From the NCBI RefSeq assembly GCF_015163715.1, contig NZ_JADDUM010000027.1, forward strand, positions 1 through 64,000: 64,000 nucleotides of DNA, in the 5' to 3' direction. Source of the stretch: Pseudomonas cyclaminis (GTDB lineage Bacteria > Pseudomonadota > Gammaproteobacteria > Pseudomonadales > Pseudomonadaceae). Positions 39,642-47,453 of this stretch are shown piece by piece (within the stretch, counting starts at the first letter, position 1; every line of letters begins with the position of its first letter). The notes beneath the pieces are model-generated. The model did no database searches. It saw only the letters and a list, made by a program, of their open reading frames with translations, and was not told the origin of the DNA. The position numbers and the translations under genes are program-made.

Positions 39642-39922
39642 AGCGCACCGCCTTTCTGGCCCATCGGCACAGAGGAGGCATCACCGTACATTGTGAGTGT
39701 TTTGATCAAACCCAAGGTGCCGCGCACGTCCCAAATAACAGACGACAGCACGCGGTTGGAAAGCAGGGGTTTATCGCCGTCTAAGTGATCCTCCAACAGC
39801 ATGAGCACTGAGTCAGCACGGTCGAGCGCACAGGTTATGGCGTCGATAGGCAGACCGGCTTCGGCGTCTTGGCTGACGCAGAGTAAGTCCTCGGGTAGTG
39901 CAAAGCCTGGGAGCATGCTCAT
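39638..39922 (-). CDS. Small hypothetical protein in the primase operon
   Basis: 94 aa, no known family recognised. The sequence is acidic and helical (GLPIDAITCALDRADSVLMLLEDHLDGDKPLLSNRVLSSVIWDVRGTLGLIKTL), somewhat like DUF3077-type proteins of the same islands. Four-base overlaps with the genes on both sides support it as real. Confidence 0.7.
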   Translation of the reverse strand: MSMLPGFALPEDLLCVSQDAEAGLPIDAITCALDRADSVLMLLEDHLDGDKPLLSNRVLSSVIWDVRGTLGLIKTLTMYGDASSVPMGQKGGAL

Positions 39923-40404
39923 TGGGCACCCCCTGCGGCTTCCAAGGCTCTCGCTTTGGACATATGGGCGTTGTAACGGGAGAGGCGTGTAGCGAGGCTG
40001 GAGTTGGCGTGTAAAGCGGCGAGAGCCATTGCTCGATGAGCAGCGGCGCGAATTTTGGACGGATTAAGGGCGTGCATGTGGTGAGCTCCTACTTTCAGAC
40101 TGGAGCCGCCACCGTCCTTCCTACGGGATTGGGTGGCAGCTGTGCACGGGGTAGGAATACCGGGATAGTAGGCACCCGGCCAGGCCGAAGCCTGCCCGCA
40201 CACAGCCGCCATAACACGTAACTGCGGACGAAAAAAAACGCCGGCAGTTGTGATCTGGGCGCTGATGCGCCTACTAATTCTCGGGTTCCTACGCCCGGTC
40301 GCTGAATTTGCAGCGACGCGGAGAGAGTAGCGTCCGTTTTTTGAAAGTGCAACTGTGCTGAATGCTTGCGGATTTTTTCGATGCAACATAAATTGCTTAG
40401 GCAT
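39919..40404 (-). CDS. Ash/Icd-like satellite protein
   Basis: 161 aa. GAGGTAAATCTGT precedes the ATG at 40404. The middle part (RISAQITTAGVFFRPQLRVMAAVCGQASAWPGAY) has the pattern of the Ash and Icd-like proteins of P4-type satellites (AQIT-AGVFF...VMA...GWP). A second start at 40077 with GTAGGAG gives a 52-aa protein (MHALNPSKIRAAAHRAMALAAL...) and may be the main product; the upstream part would then be leader or a regulatory RNA region, as in P4 immunity. Role uncertain. Confidence 0.55.
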   Translation of the reverse strand: MPKQFMLHRKNPQAFSTVALSKNGRYSLRVAANSATGRRNPRISRRISAQITTAGVFFRPQLRVMAAVCGQASAWPGAYYPGIPTPCTAATQSRRKDGGGSSLKVGAHHMHALNPSKIRAAAHRAMALAALHANSSLATRLSRYNAHMSKARALEAAGGAQ

Positions 40405-40416
40405 ACAGATTTACCT

Positions 40417-40446
40417 CAACGCCTCCGGTTGCCCCCGGGGGCGTTT
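40417..40446 (+). terminator. GC-rich hairpin upstream of the Ash-like gene
   Basis: AACGCC and GGCGTT arms enclose a GC-rich core, followed on the plus strand by TTTTCATTTC. It could stop rightward transcripts, or be a structured leader for the leftward operon. Support is the sequence only. Confidence 0.35.
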
Positions 40447-40451
40447 TCATT

Positions 40452-40757
40452 TCAGGCATGGGCTTCCCAGCGCAAGGACAGAAGGGGCAGGAAGTTGGCT
40501 TCGAGGCAAGATCGTGCATCTTCGTAAGCGTCGATTTGTTGGCCTTCGTCCGCGATCACGGCACGCGGGGCTTCGCTAGGAATGGAGAGCGCGCACCAAG
40601 TGCCGTCTGCCCATCGCATGACGACAATTACTCGATTCAGGCGTTTTTGTTGCGTTCTGTGACGCTCAAATCGTTGCATCCAGTGCGATGAGAAACCCAC
40701 TTTTCTGAGTACAGAAAAGGGCTGCAAGATTGCCTTGTTAGGGATGCGGTTCGTCAT
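40452..40757 (-). CDS. Small hypothetical protein after the AlpA-like gene
   Basis: 101 aa from MTNRIPNKAILQPFSVL. This start overlaps the stop of the AlpA-like gene as ATGA, indicating coupling; a start 14 codons earlier is less likely. No family recognised; VIVVMRWADGTWCALSIP and IDAYEDARSCLEANFLPLLSLRWEA suggest a small globular protein. Confidence 0.6.
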   Translation of the reverse strand: MTNRIPNKAILQPFSVLRKVGFSSHWMQRFERHRTQQKRLNRVIVVMRWADGTWCALSIPSEAPRAVIADEGQQIDAYEDARSCLEANFLPLLSLRWEAHA

Positions 40758-41071
40758 GCCGCCACCCTGTCTCGAGCTGCGATTCGTGCACGCGTCCAAT
40801 CTAAAACTTCAGCCAGTACCCATGCGACGGGAGCGCTACGGGCGCTACTACCGCTTAGTTTTACTGGAAGTGGGAAGCCGCTATCCGCTTGCTGCATAAG
40901 TTTGTAAATCGTTGGACGTGCTAACCCGACTATGCCCATTACTTCCGGCATACGGATCAGAATCGCTGAAGGATCTGCAGCAGGATGACTGGTTCGCTTG
41001 GCGCTCAGATCGCTCGTTTCGTAAGAGCGGATTTCGGTGGGATTTGCGTACTTTCGGGTATGGTCTTTCAT
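40754..41071 (-). CDS. AlpA-family regulator
   Basis: 105 aa. An AlpA/Vis-type DNA-binding protein: the helix-turn-helix is at about residues 38-65 (ILIRMPEVMGIVGLARPTIYKLMQQADSGFPLPVKL) and the typical end is VAWVLAEVLDWTRARIA. In P4-type satellites such proteins activate late or replication genes and act as excisionase. It lies between the integrase and the replication genes, in the expected place. AGGGG precedes the ATG. Confidence 0.85.
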   Translation of the reverse strand: MKDHTRKYANPTEIRSYETSDLSAKRTSHPAADPSAILIRMPEVMGIVGLARPTIYKLMQQADSGFPLPVKLSGSSARSAPVAWVLAEVLDWTRARIAARDRVAA

Positions 41072-41168
41072 GGATAACCCCTGGTTATGGATACAGGGGT
41101 ATCTATCTATACATTTATCTAGACGAAGAAAACCACTTTTCCCCTAGACCGATCAATGTGTAGTCAAT

Positions 41169-41399
41169 ATGGGGGCAACGCAGGGTGAACGCGGCGGTTT
41201 AGTAATTGCGCAGCTAGCACTGGTCGATCAGGTGGCAGGCGTCAGCGACCTGTCCACGGCAGAGATCATAGAGCGGTTGCGCTGAGAGAGATTTGAGCAG
41301 GCCGCTGCTTGGCGCCGAATGCAATACGTTTTGGCGATCAGTCATTGCCAAGTGCCTCAGGCGCTGTTTAACAGAAAGTCCCACGCCCTGCGCTTGAAG
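41169..41399 (+). pseudogene. Possible remnant frame between AlpA-like gene and integrase
   Basis: Reads MGATQGERGG...LALVDQVAGVSDLSTAEIIERLR, a stop, then in the same frame ERFEQAAAWRRMQYVLAISHC. The sequence has the look of a helical protein cut by one TGA. No ribosome site is evident and no family is recognised, so it may be chance. Confidence 0.25.
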
Positions 41400-41690
41400 G
41401 GCGGAGCCAGCGAAGGTCGCTTGGTAGGCTCGGGCGAAAAACGCCTGCCCGCAGCACCTGAGCGCTGACTTTTGCGTTACACGTTGGGGTAGCGTTACAT
41501 CGGATGTACGCTATGTCGCTCAACTGTGTAACGGGCGTGAAAGCCAATGAATCCGGGCACTTGACGAGTGGCGTTACACGAGTAACACGCGTTACACCGG
41601 ATTCAGAGGGGGCAGGGTAAGTGCCCTCACACTGCTTTCCCAAATTGACCTTGCACTACATTCCCGGGCTCTAGGGAATCGAGATGATCG
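41395..41690 (-). repeat. Inverted repeat with GTAAC motif array, right copy
   Basis: Inverted counterpart of 28657-28965. It begins in the last codons of the integrase gene and runs past its stop. Exact shared blocks are 41487-41516 and 41519-41551; the intervals between them differ by a few bases. It contains about seven GTAAC or GTTAC motifs. Confidence 0.8.
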
Positions 41691-42868
41691 GCGTACCACT
41701 GCATCATCTGTGTGCGTTGCTCAAGGTACTGAGCCTTGTTGTAAATCCCTCGAACACCTTGTGCCTTATGACTGAGTTGGGCCTCGATATGGTCAGCTGG
41801 ATATCCGTGCTCGTTAAGGATCGTGCTGGCGATATGGCGGAAGCCATGGCCGGTCTGGCGGCCCTCGTAACCAAGGCGTCTGAGTGCCATTAGGAATACG
41901 GTATCGCTACGAGGTTTAGTGCGATCGCTTCTACCGGGAAATAGGAGTGGGTAAGCGCCGGTGAATTGCCGAAGTTCCAATAGTGCTTCGATTGCTTGAG
42001 TGCAAAGTGGTACCAGGTGCTCACGACCTTTCTTACGACCCTTGCGCTCGACTGGTACGGTCCATAGCTTCTTGTCGAAATCGAACTCTACCCATTGTGC
42101 CTCTCGGAGTTCGCTGGGGCGTACAGCCATCAGGGTCAACAGCCTCAGGCCGAGCTGAACATCTTTGGCGTGGGGGTAGGAACGTATCGCTCGAAGTAAC
42201 CCCGGAAGCTCATCGGGGGAAACGTGGGCGTAGTTCTCTGCCTTTCCCGAGGACAGAAATTTATGCACTCCCTCCAACGGGTTGTTGACGGCTCTGCCTG
42301 TTACGCGAGCCAGGTCATAGATATCTTTGCAGTAAGCCCTCACACGGCTCATCTGTTCGAGAATCCCCTGACGTTCAAGCCCTCTCAATAGCTCCATCCA
42401 CTCCATCGACATGATAGAGGTGTAGGGACGTTTACCGAGTGAGGGGAATACATGGCGTTCGAGTGCGCCGAGTATTCTTTTGGCCGTACCGGCATCCCAG
42501 CCGCTCAGGCGAGACGTGTGCCATTCCCTTGCCAATACCTCAAAGGTGTCATTGGCCGCATCGATCTCGGCAGCTTGGCGAGCTTTCTTGGAGGTGATCG
42601 GATTCTTACCTTCCGACGCATCTGCGCGTAGATCAGCCGCTTTCTGCCGAGCGAAAGCGCCGCCCACTTCCGGGTAGCCGCCGAGACCAAGCCACGACCA
42701 TTTGCCGTCCGGCTTCTTGTAGCGTAATTCCCAGGACTTTTGGCCGTTTGGCTTGACCCTGAAATACAGCCCTGGGCTGTCTAGTTCGCGGTATGCCCCG
42801 GCCTCAGGCTCCAGGCTGGAAAGTGTAGTGTCAGCGAGAGGGCGCCGCTTGATATCGGTGCGTTTCAT
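41627..42868 (-). CDS. Tyrosine-type site-specific integrase
   Basis: 413 aa, P4-type phage integrase. An N-terminal DUF4102-like arm-binding domain (LADTTLSSLEPEAGAYRELDSPGLYFRVKPNGQKSWELRYKKPDGK) is followed by a SAM-like core-binding domain and a catalytic domain with Arg in MAVRPSELREAQW, HGFRH, an SHKAQGVRGIYNKAQY stretch holding the Tyr nucleophile. Its start is about 90 bp from the attR repeat and 167 bp from the tRNA, the normal place for an integrase that targets a tRNA 3' end. Its last codons form one end of the inverted repeat. Confidence 0.93.
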   Translation of the reverse strand: MKRTDIKRRPLADTTLSSLEPEAGAYRELDSPGLYFRVKPNGQKSWELRYKKPDGKWSWLGLGGYPEVGGAFARQKAADLRADASEGKNPITSKKARQAAEIDAANDTFEVLAREWHTSRLSGWDAGTAKRILGALERHVFPSLGKRPYTSIMSMEWMELLRGLERQGILEQMSRVRAYCKDIYDLARVTGRAVNNPLEGVHKFLSSGKAENYAHVSPDELPGLLRAIRSYPHAKDVQLGLRLLTLMAVRPSELREAQWVEFDFDKKLWTVPVERKGRKKGREHLVPLCTQAIEALLELRQFTGAYPLLFPGRSDRTKPRSDTVFLMALRRLGYEGRQTGHGFRHIASTILNEHGYPADHIEAQLSHKAQGVRGIYNKAQYLEQRTQMMQWYADHLDSLEPGNVVQGQFGKAV

Positions 42869-42900
42869 CCTTGTATGCCTTCAGTTCAATTATTTATGAA

Positions 42901-42920
42901 GCATACACGTGGGCATACAC
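42901..42920 (+). repeat. Tandem GCATACA motif, probable integrase arm site (right)
   Basis: GCATACACGTGGGCATACAC, one base different from 28231-28250. It lies 32 bp after the integrase start and 36 bp before the attR repeat, so it may also overlap the integrase promoter. Confidence 0.6.
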
Positions 42921-42956
42921 GGAGGGGAAGGATAGGGGTAGATAGAGGTGGACAGT

Positions 42957-43058
42957 CAGAAACAAGAAAGCCCGCACGAGGCGGGCTTCTTGAGGTGATT
43001 CATAGACTGCTGTAGACGTCTATGGATCGGTACTTGGTGGCTACGCAGGGACTTGAAC
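42957..43058 (+). repeat. Right attachment-site repeat (attR)
   Basis: Counterpart of 28078-28177. It runs from the tRNA terminator hairpin into the T-arm of the intact tRNA-Met, as expected for the integrase-proximal end of an element that inserted into the 3' end of the gene and restored it. Confidence 0.8.
42963..42992 (-). terminator. Terminator of tRNA-Met
   Basis: On the minus strand, GCCCGC-CTCGT-GCGGGC stem-loop then TTTCTTGTTT, about 50 bp after the tRNA 3' end. A near-identical copy at 28083-28112 is part of the left att repeat. Confidence 0.7.
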
Positions 43059-43111
43059 CCCGGACCCCAGCATTATGAATGCTATGCTCTAACCAACTGA
43101 GCTACGTAGCC
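43035..43111 (-). tRNA. tRNA-Met (anticodon CAT)
   Basis: 77 nt including an encoded CCA. Acceptor stem GGCTACG/CGTAGCC, D-arm GCTC...GAGC, anticodon loop TTCATAA with CAT, T-arm with TTCAAGT. The GGC start and the acceptor stem pairing show the elongator type rather than initiator. It is the integration target of the neighbouring element. Confidence 0.95.
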
Positions 43112-43441
43112 AAGTGGCGCGCATTATTCGCGTAGAACGCAAATGCGTCAAGCATTTTTGTGAAGAATTTTTTCTACGCTTTCAATTGTTTAACGAAACT
43201 GACGGTGTTGCGTGACTGCCAGGCTCTGCTTTCGCGATGTCCGCACAGTGGTGGAGGCCAGGCAGCATTGGGGGATCGCCCGGATGGTAGGCGGTTTTGG
43301 CGGATATTCACGCCTTAAAGTGAGCGCATATGCTGTGCCCGTTCCTGCCGCTCTACGGGCGCTTGGCAATCCTGATGCCGCGCAGGAAACAGGTTGAGTC
43401 CGGTTGGGCAGATATCCCTGCCGCCCAACGTTTAGCCAGTT
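43112..43441. other. Gap between tRNA-Met and rspL
   Basis: 330 bp. It should contain the tRNA promoter. A 61-codon frame (43212-43397) has no support. No other feature seen. Confidence 0.5.
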
Positions 43442-43993
43442 TTACGGTTGAAACGGGTTTTGGGTGGCGCGCTTGAGCTGTTCGCGCGCGCGCGACAAAC
43501 GTGAACGGACTGTGCCGATAGGAATGTCCAATACGTCGGCGGTGTCCTGGTAGCTGCCGTCGGTTTCCAACGATGCGTACAGCGTCTTGCGCATTTCCGT
43601 TGGCAGATGGTTGATGGCGCTCAGGGTGTTTTCCAGGCGGCGGTTGACCTCAAATTCCCAATCCAGGTTGTTGTTTTCTGCCTGGCCATGCCACAACGAC
43701 TCATCAAATTCGCAATGCACGGGTTTGGCATACATGCGCCTGAAATGATTGCGGATGAGGTTCTGTGCGATGCCGCACATCCAGGTGCTGAGCGAGGCGT
43801 TACCGCAGAAGCGCTCGCGGTTGCGCCATGCTTCCAGGTAAGTCAGTTGCAGAAGGTCATCCGCATCTTCCGGGTTGAGTACGCGTTTGTGAATGAAGCG
43901 TCGGAGTTTTTTCTGCTGTTCGTCTGTCAGGTGATGCATGAATTGAGGCGAGCTGCCGACGAGGTGAGCTAAAGCTTCAATGGGAAGATTCAT
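43442..43993 (-). CDS. rspL: RspL, HrpL-type ECF sigma factor
   Basis: 183 aa, same length as HrpL of P. syringae, and master sigma factor of Hrp1-type type III genes. The start MNLPIEALAHLVG is supported by GAGGA 9 bases before it. Region 2: RVLNPEDADDLLQLTYLEAWRNRERF and STWMCGIAQNLIRNHFRR. Region 4: LPTEMRKTLYASLETDGSYQDTADVLDIPIGTVRSRLSRAREQL. It should recognise hrp boxes (seen before rspJ and the rspA operon). A sigma-54-type promoter precedes it, matching control by the RspR activator at the far end of the cluster. Confidence 0.92.
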   Translation of the reverse strand: MNLPIEALAHLVGSSPQFMHHLTDEQQKKLRRFIHKRVLNPEDADDLLQLTYLEAWRNRERFCGNASLSTWMCGIAQNLIRNHFRRMYAKPVHCEFDESLWHGQAENNNLDWEFEVNRRLENTLSAINHLPTEMRKTLYASLETDGSYQDTADVLDIPIGTVRSRLSRAREQLKRATQNPFQP

Positions 43994-44045
43994 GGTTTTT
44001 TCCTCAGGGTGAACGGGTCGAAATGCTTTCGACGCAAAGCCCTGT

Positions 44046-44061
44046 AGCACTGGCTGTGCCA
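44046..44061 (-). promoter_or_regulatory. Sigma-54 promoter of rspL
   Basis: On the minus strand, TGGCAC-AGCCAG-TGCT: the -24 GG and -12 GC are 10 bp apart as required and most of the TGGCAC-N5-TTGCW consensus matches. It lies 53 bp before the rspL ATG. RspR is the expected activator. Confidence 0.75.
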
Positions 44062-44195
44062 AGCGGAGGAATAATGTAACCAGCTGAAATATATGAATAA
44101 AAATATTTGATCTGATGCTGGTTGTGCAGTTTTTTGCAAAAAACCAGGGGTGCTTTGTGCCGGTTTTTTCAAAGTTTCAGGGTGTGAATAAAAGT

Positions 44196-44224
44196 GGAAC
44201 CGTCTCGGGGTTTGTTGCCACACA
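44196..44224 (+). promoter_or_regulatory. hrp box before rspJ
   Basis: GGAACC, 16 bases, CCACACA, a full match to the HrpL consensus, 31 bp before the rspJ start. It drives the rightward rspJ-to-rscU operon. Confidence 0.88.
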
Positions 44225-44254
44225 AGCACACACTCTTCTTATCTCGGCACGCCC

Positions 44255-45328
44255 ATGAACGTCGAAATCACCCCTGAAGTGCAAAAGAGCCAGTATCCGG
44301 ATCAGCTGGCTCCCAGCAGTGGTATCGCTCCCCAGAAGCTGTCGGCGACGACGGGCATCGATGAGCTGGCGAACGTGTTCAGCCAGGAAGCAATGCGTAA
44401 CAACCAACCGTTGGGCGAGCGTAAGTTTGAGATGCGCGTGCCGCCCATTGAGCAGTTCAAGCGCCTCTATAGCCTGCTTAGCCTCCCCGCTGAAGCAAGC
44501 CTTTCCGCTGTCGCGCGTCGGATCAGGATGCAGCTGCTGCAACGGCCCAGCGTTGACACACTGGTGAAGCAGACTGGCCGCGATCCTGCTTGCACGTACG
44601 TGGTGCTCAAGCATGTCCTGGCTCAGGCGGAAGGCGAGTCCCGCGAGACCGAAGCCGAGCTGGCCCGAGACGCGCTGGCCAAGTTGGAGGTTCGCTACAA
44701 GGGGGAGATCCAGGCCGGGCTCAATATCGCCATGACGCTGCATGCGGCCAGTGGTGATCCGCAGGAGTGTCAGGCGGTGCGGGCGCTCTACTACGCGAGT
44801 GTGGTGCAGCGCCAGTCCCTGGCTCGCATGATGCAGGCCTTGCTGGGCGTGTACGGTGGCGAACGTTTCGCAGCAGGGCTCATGGTGATGCGCAAGGCCT
44901 TGGCGGACGATATTGCGGCACACACACCGTCGGTACCCACGGCGCAGTTGCGTACGTTGTTGCTGGGCCTGCAAAGCTGCGGGCAGTTGAGTGCCGTGCT
45001 CGGGGCATGCCAGATGCTGATTCACCGCCTGAGTATCGAGCAGGACTCGGTCAGCCTGCTGCACCGCCTGCTGGGTTATGCCGGCAGCGGCATCGCCCCT
45101 GCGCAAGTCCAGAGCCTGGTGGAGGAGTTGGCAGGTGGCAAGCCAACGGAACCTCTAGTGTTGCTCAATGCGTTGTATCCGCTGTTCCAACAATTACCTA
45201 TCGCGTTGTGGAGTGACCAGCGTGAGCGTAACGAGGCCCTGCACAACTTTTTGCTGGTGATGGATGAGTTCGCGCGTATCGAACGGGGCTCCGCCTACGT
45301 GGCAGGCTTTTCGAGGGGCCAGGCGTGA
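44255..45328 (+). CDS. rspJ: RspJ, type III gatekeeper (HrpJ/SctW)
   Basis: 357 aa. HrpJ/YopN-TyeA type protein that controls the order of secretion. N-terminal part MNVEITPEVQKS... is a probable secretion signal; the middle has KRLYSLLSLPAEASLSAVARRI and CTYVVLKHVLAQAEGE, and the C-terminal TyeA-like part WSDQRERNEALHNFLLVMDEF. First gene of the operon under the hrp box; it overlaps rscV by 4 bases. Confidence 0.88.
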   Translation: MNVEITPEVQKSQYPDQLAPSSGIAPQKLSATTGIDELANVFSQEAMRNNQPLGERKFEMRVPPIEQFKRLYSLLSLPAEASLSAVARRIRMQLLQRPSVDTLVKQTGRDPACTYVVLKHVLAQAEGESRETEAELARDALAKLEVRYKGEIQAGLNIAMTLHAASGDPQECQAVRALYYASVVQRQSLARMMQALLGVYGGERFAAGLMVMRKALADDIAAHTPSVPTAQLRTLLLGLQSCGQLSAVLGACQMLIHRLSIEQDSVSLLHRLLGYAGSGIAPAQVQSLVEELAGGKPTEPLVLLNALYPLFQQLPIALWSDQRERNEALHNFLLVMDEFARIERGSAYVAGFSRGQA

Positions 45329-47419
45329 CCGCACTGAAGGTCATCAATAACGTGCTGCTCAAGGTGGCACAGCGCGCGGAGGTGCTGGGCGCCGTGGTGG
45401 TCATGGGCATCGTGTTTATTTTTATCGTGCCTTTACCCACCTGGCTGGTGGATATCCTCATTGCACTGAATATTTGTATCTCGTGTCTGTTGATCGTGCT
45501 GGCGCTTTATTTGCCGGGGCCGCTGGCGTTCTCGTCGTTCCCGTCGATTTTGCTGATGACCACCATGTTTCGTCTGGCGTTGTCGATCGCTACCACCCGC
45601 TTGATCCTGCTGGAACAGGACGCCGGTGAGATCGTCGAGGCCTTCGGCAACTTTGTGGTCGGTGGCAATCTGGCGGTGGGTATGGTGATCTTTCTGATCC
45701 TTACACTGGTCAACTTTCTGGTCATCACCAAAGGCTCGGAACGGGTCGCCGAAGTCGCGGCGCGGTTCAGCCTGGATGCGATGCCCGGCAAGCAAATGTC
45801 TATCGACAGCGACCTGCGCGCCGGGCTGATTGACGGCGGGCAAGCGCGGGACAAGCGCGAGCAGTTGTCCCGTGAAAGCCAGTTGTTCGGGGCCATGGAC
45901 GGGGCCATGAAGTTCGTCAAGGGCGACGCCATCGCCGGCTTGATCATTGTGGTGGTCAACCTGCTGGGCGGCTTCTCCACGGGGATGTTCCAGCACGGCT
46001 TGAGCGCTGCCGAGTCGATCTCGCTGTATTCCGTACTGACCATCGGTGATGGCCTGATTGCGCAGATTCCTGCGCTGCTGATCTCGCTGACGGCGGGCAT
46101 GATCATTACTCGCGTCGCACCCGACGGCCGCAAGGGCGTCAGCAATATGGGCGCCGAAATTGCCCGGCAAATGACCAGCGAGCCCAAGAGCTGGATGATT
46201 GCTTCGGTCGGAATGCTTGCGTTCGCGATAGTGCCGGGCATGCCCACACTGGTGTTTATCTTTATCTCGATGATGACCGGGGCTCTGGGTTATTACCTTG
46301 CGCGCAAGCGGCAGCAACAAGCGCAGCCCGAAGCCCAGGCGACCGAAGCGGTACGCCCTGAAGAGAACGGCAGTGAAGACCTGCGTGGCTTTGACCCGTC
46401 GCGGCCTTACTTGTTGAAGTTTCCCCCTGCACTGCGAGGGACGCCGCAAGTGACGGACTTGATTCACGGCATCCGCCAGGCACGCAATGCGCTTGTCGCT
46501 AACATCGGGCTCACGTTGCCGCCATTCGAGGTCGAGCTGGATGATTCGCTGGCCGACGATGAAATGCGGTTTTGCGTGCATGAAGTGCCGATGATCAAAG
46601 CCTCTGTCGTCAGCCGCGTGGCGGTAGAGCGCAAGGCGCTGACTGTTGAGCTGGAAGACGCCCTGCAAGGGCTGGCCGAGCGTGATGAGCAGGAATGGGT
46701 CTGGGTGAGGCCTGATGATCCGGTGCTGGATGATCCGCAGTTGGAGCGCTTCAGTGCAACGACCCTGATTATTGAACGCATGAAGCAAGCGATGATGCTC
46801 AGCGGACCGCAGTTCCTGGGGATTCAGGAGAGCAAGTCGATCCTCAGCTGGCTGGAGCACAACCAGCCGGAATTAGTGCAAGAGTTGCAACGCATCATGC
46901 CGCTCTCGCGGTTTTCGGCGGTATTACAGCGCCTGGCGGGTGAAGGCGTGCCGCTGCGCGCAGTGCGGCTGATCGTCGAATCGCTGATCGAATATGGCCA
47001 GCATGAACGCGAGCCGGAGGCGTTGGCCGGCTACGCCCGTATTGCCCTCAAGTCCCAGATTTTTCACCAGTACTGTGAAGCTGATGGCCTGCACGTGTGG
47101 TTGTTGTCACCGCAGAGTGAAACCACCTTGCGCGATGCGCTGCGCCAGACTCAGACCGGGGTTTTTTTTTGCGCTTGACGATGAGAGCAGTGCAGCGCTG
47201 GTCAGCCTGCTGAACCAGGCCTTTACCTTACGTCCAAAAACCAAAAGCGTGATGTTGGTAGCGCAGGACTTGCGCAGCCCTCTGCGTACCCTGCTGCTGG
47301 AGGAGTTCAACCATGTTCCGGTGCTGTCCTTTGCTGAACTGGGAAGCACCTCCAAGGTGAAAGTACTGGGACGTTTTGACTTTGGCCAGGACGAACTGAT
47401 GCGGGGGGCCGTGGCGTGA
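45325..47419 (+). pseudogene. rscV: RscV, export gate protein (SctV), frameshifted at a T9 tract
   Basis: Inner-membrane export-gate protein of the HrcV/FlhA family. Eight transmembrane helices in the first 330 residues (LPTWLVDILIALNICISCLL, RSFPSILLMTTMFRLALSIATTRLIL-like, FVKGDAIAGLIIVVVNLLGGFSTG) and a cytoplasmic C-domain from about 360. The frame is lost at nine T at 47162-47170: the reading ends GVFFCA and stop after 617 aa, while one T fewer gives GVFFALDDES and the normal end (QAFTLRPKTKS...LRSPLRTLLLEEFNHVPVLSFAEL), 697 aa in all. The tract could be a transcriptional slippage site, a mutation, or an error. The missing 80 residues are part of the nonamer-ring domain. Confidence 0.9.
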
Positions 47420-47453
47420 GTGCCCATCCATGGTCAGTCTCAGGAAAGGCTCG

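Larger units (their letters stand above)
28078..43058. mobile_element. P4-like integrative satellite element in tRNA-Met
   Basis: About 15 kb bounded by 100-bp imperfect direct repeats, the right copy overlapping the 3' end of an intact tRNA-Met. Core genes, all leftward: tyrosine integrase beside the tRNA, AlpA-like regulator, a small protein, an Ash/Icd-like protein, two small proteins, a 962-aa primase-helicase and a coiled-coil protein. The integrase-AlpA-Ash-primase set is that of P4-type satellites; no P4 capsid-sizing, terminase or packaging genes are visible, so it may be non-packaged or use other helpers. The AT-rich cargo at 29.99-34.9 kb is a Detocs-like defence operon. The element separates the pxp operon from the type III secretion genes. 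Confidence 0.85.

Noticed and set aside
28078..43058. CRISPR array or full prophage
   Set aside because: No regularly spaced repeats, and no capsid, tail, terminase or lysis genes.
43212..43397. 61-codon frame between tRNA-Met and rspL
   Set aside because: No ribosome site and no protein-like pattern.
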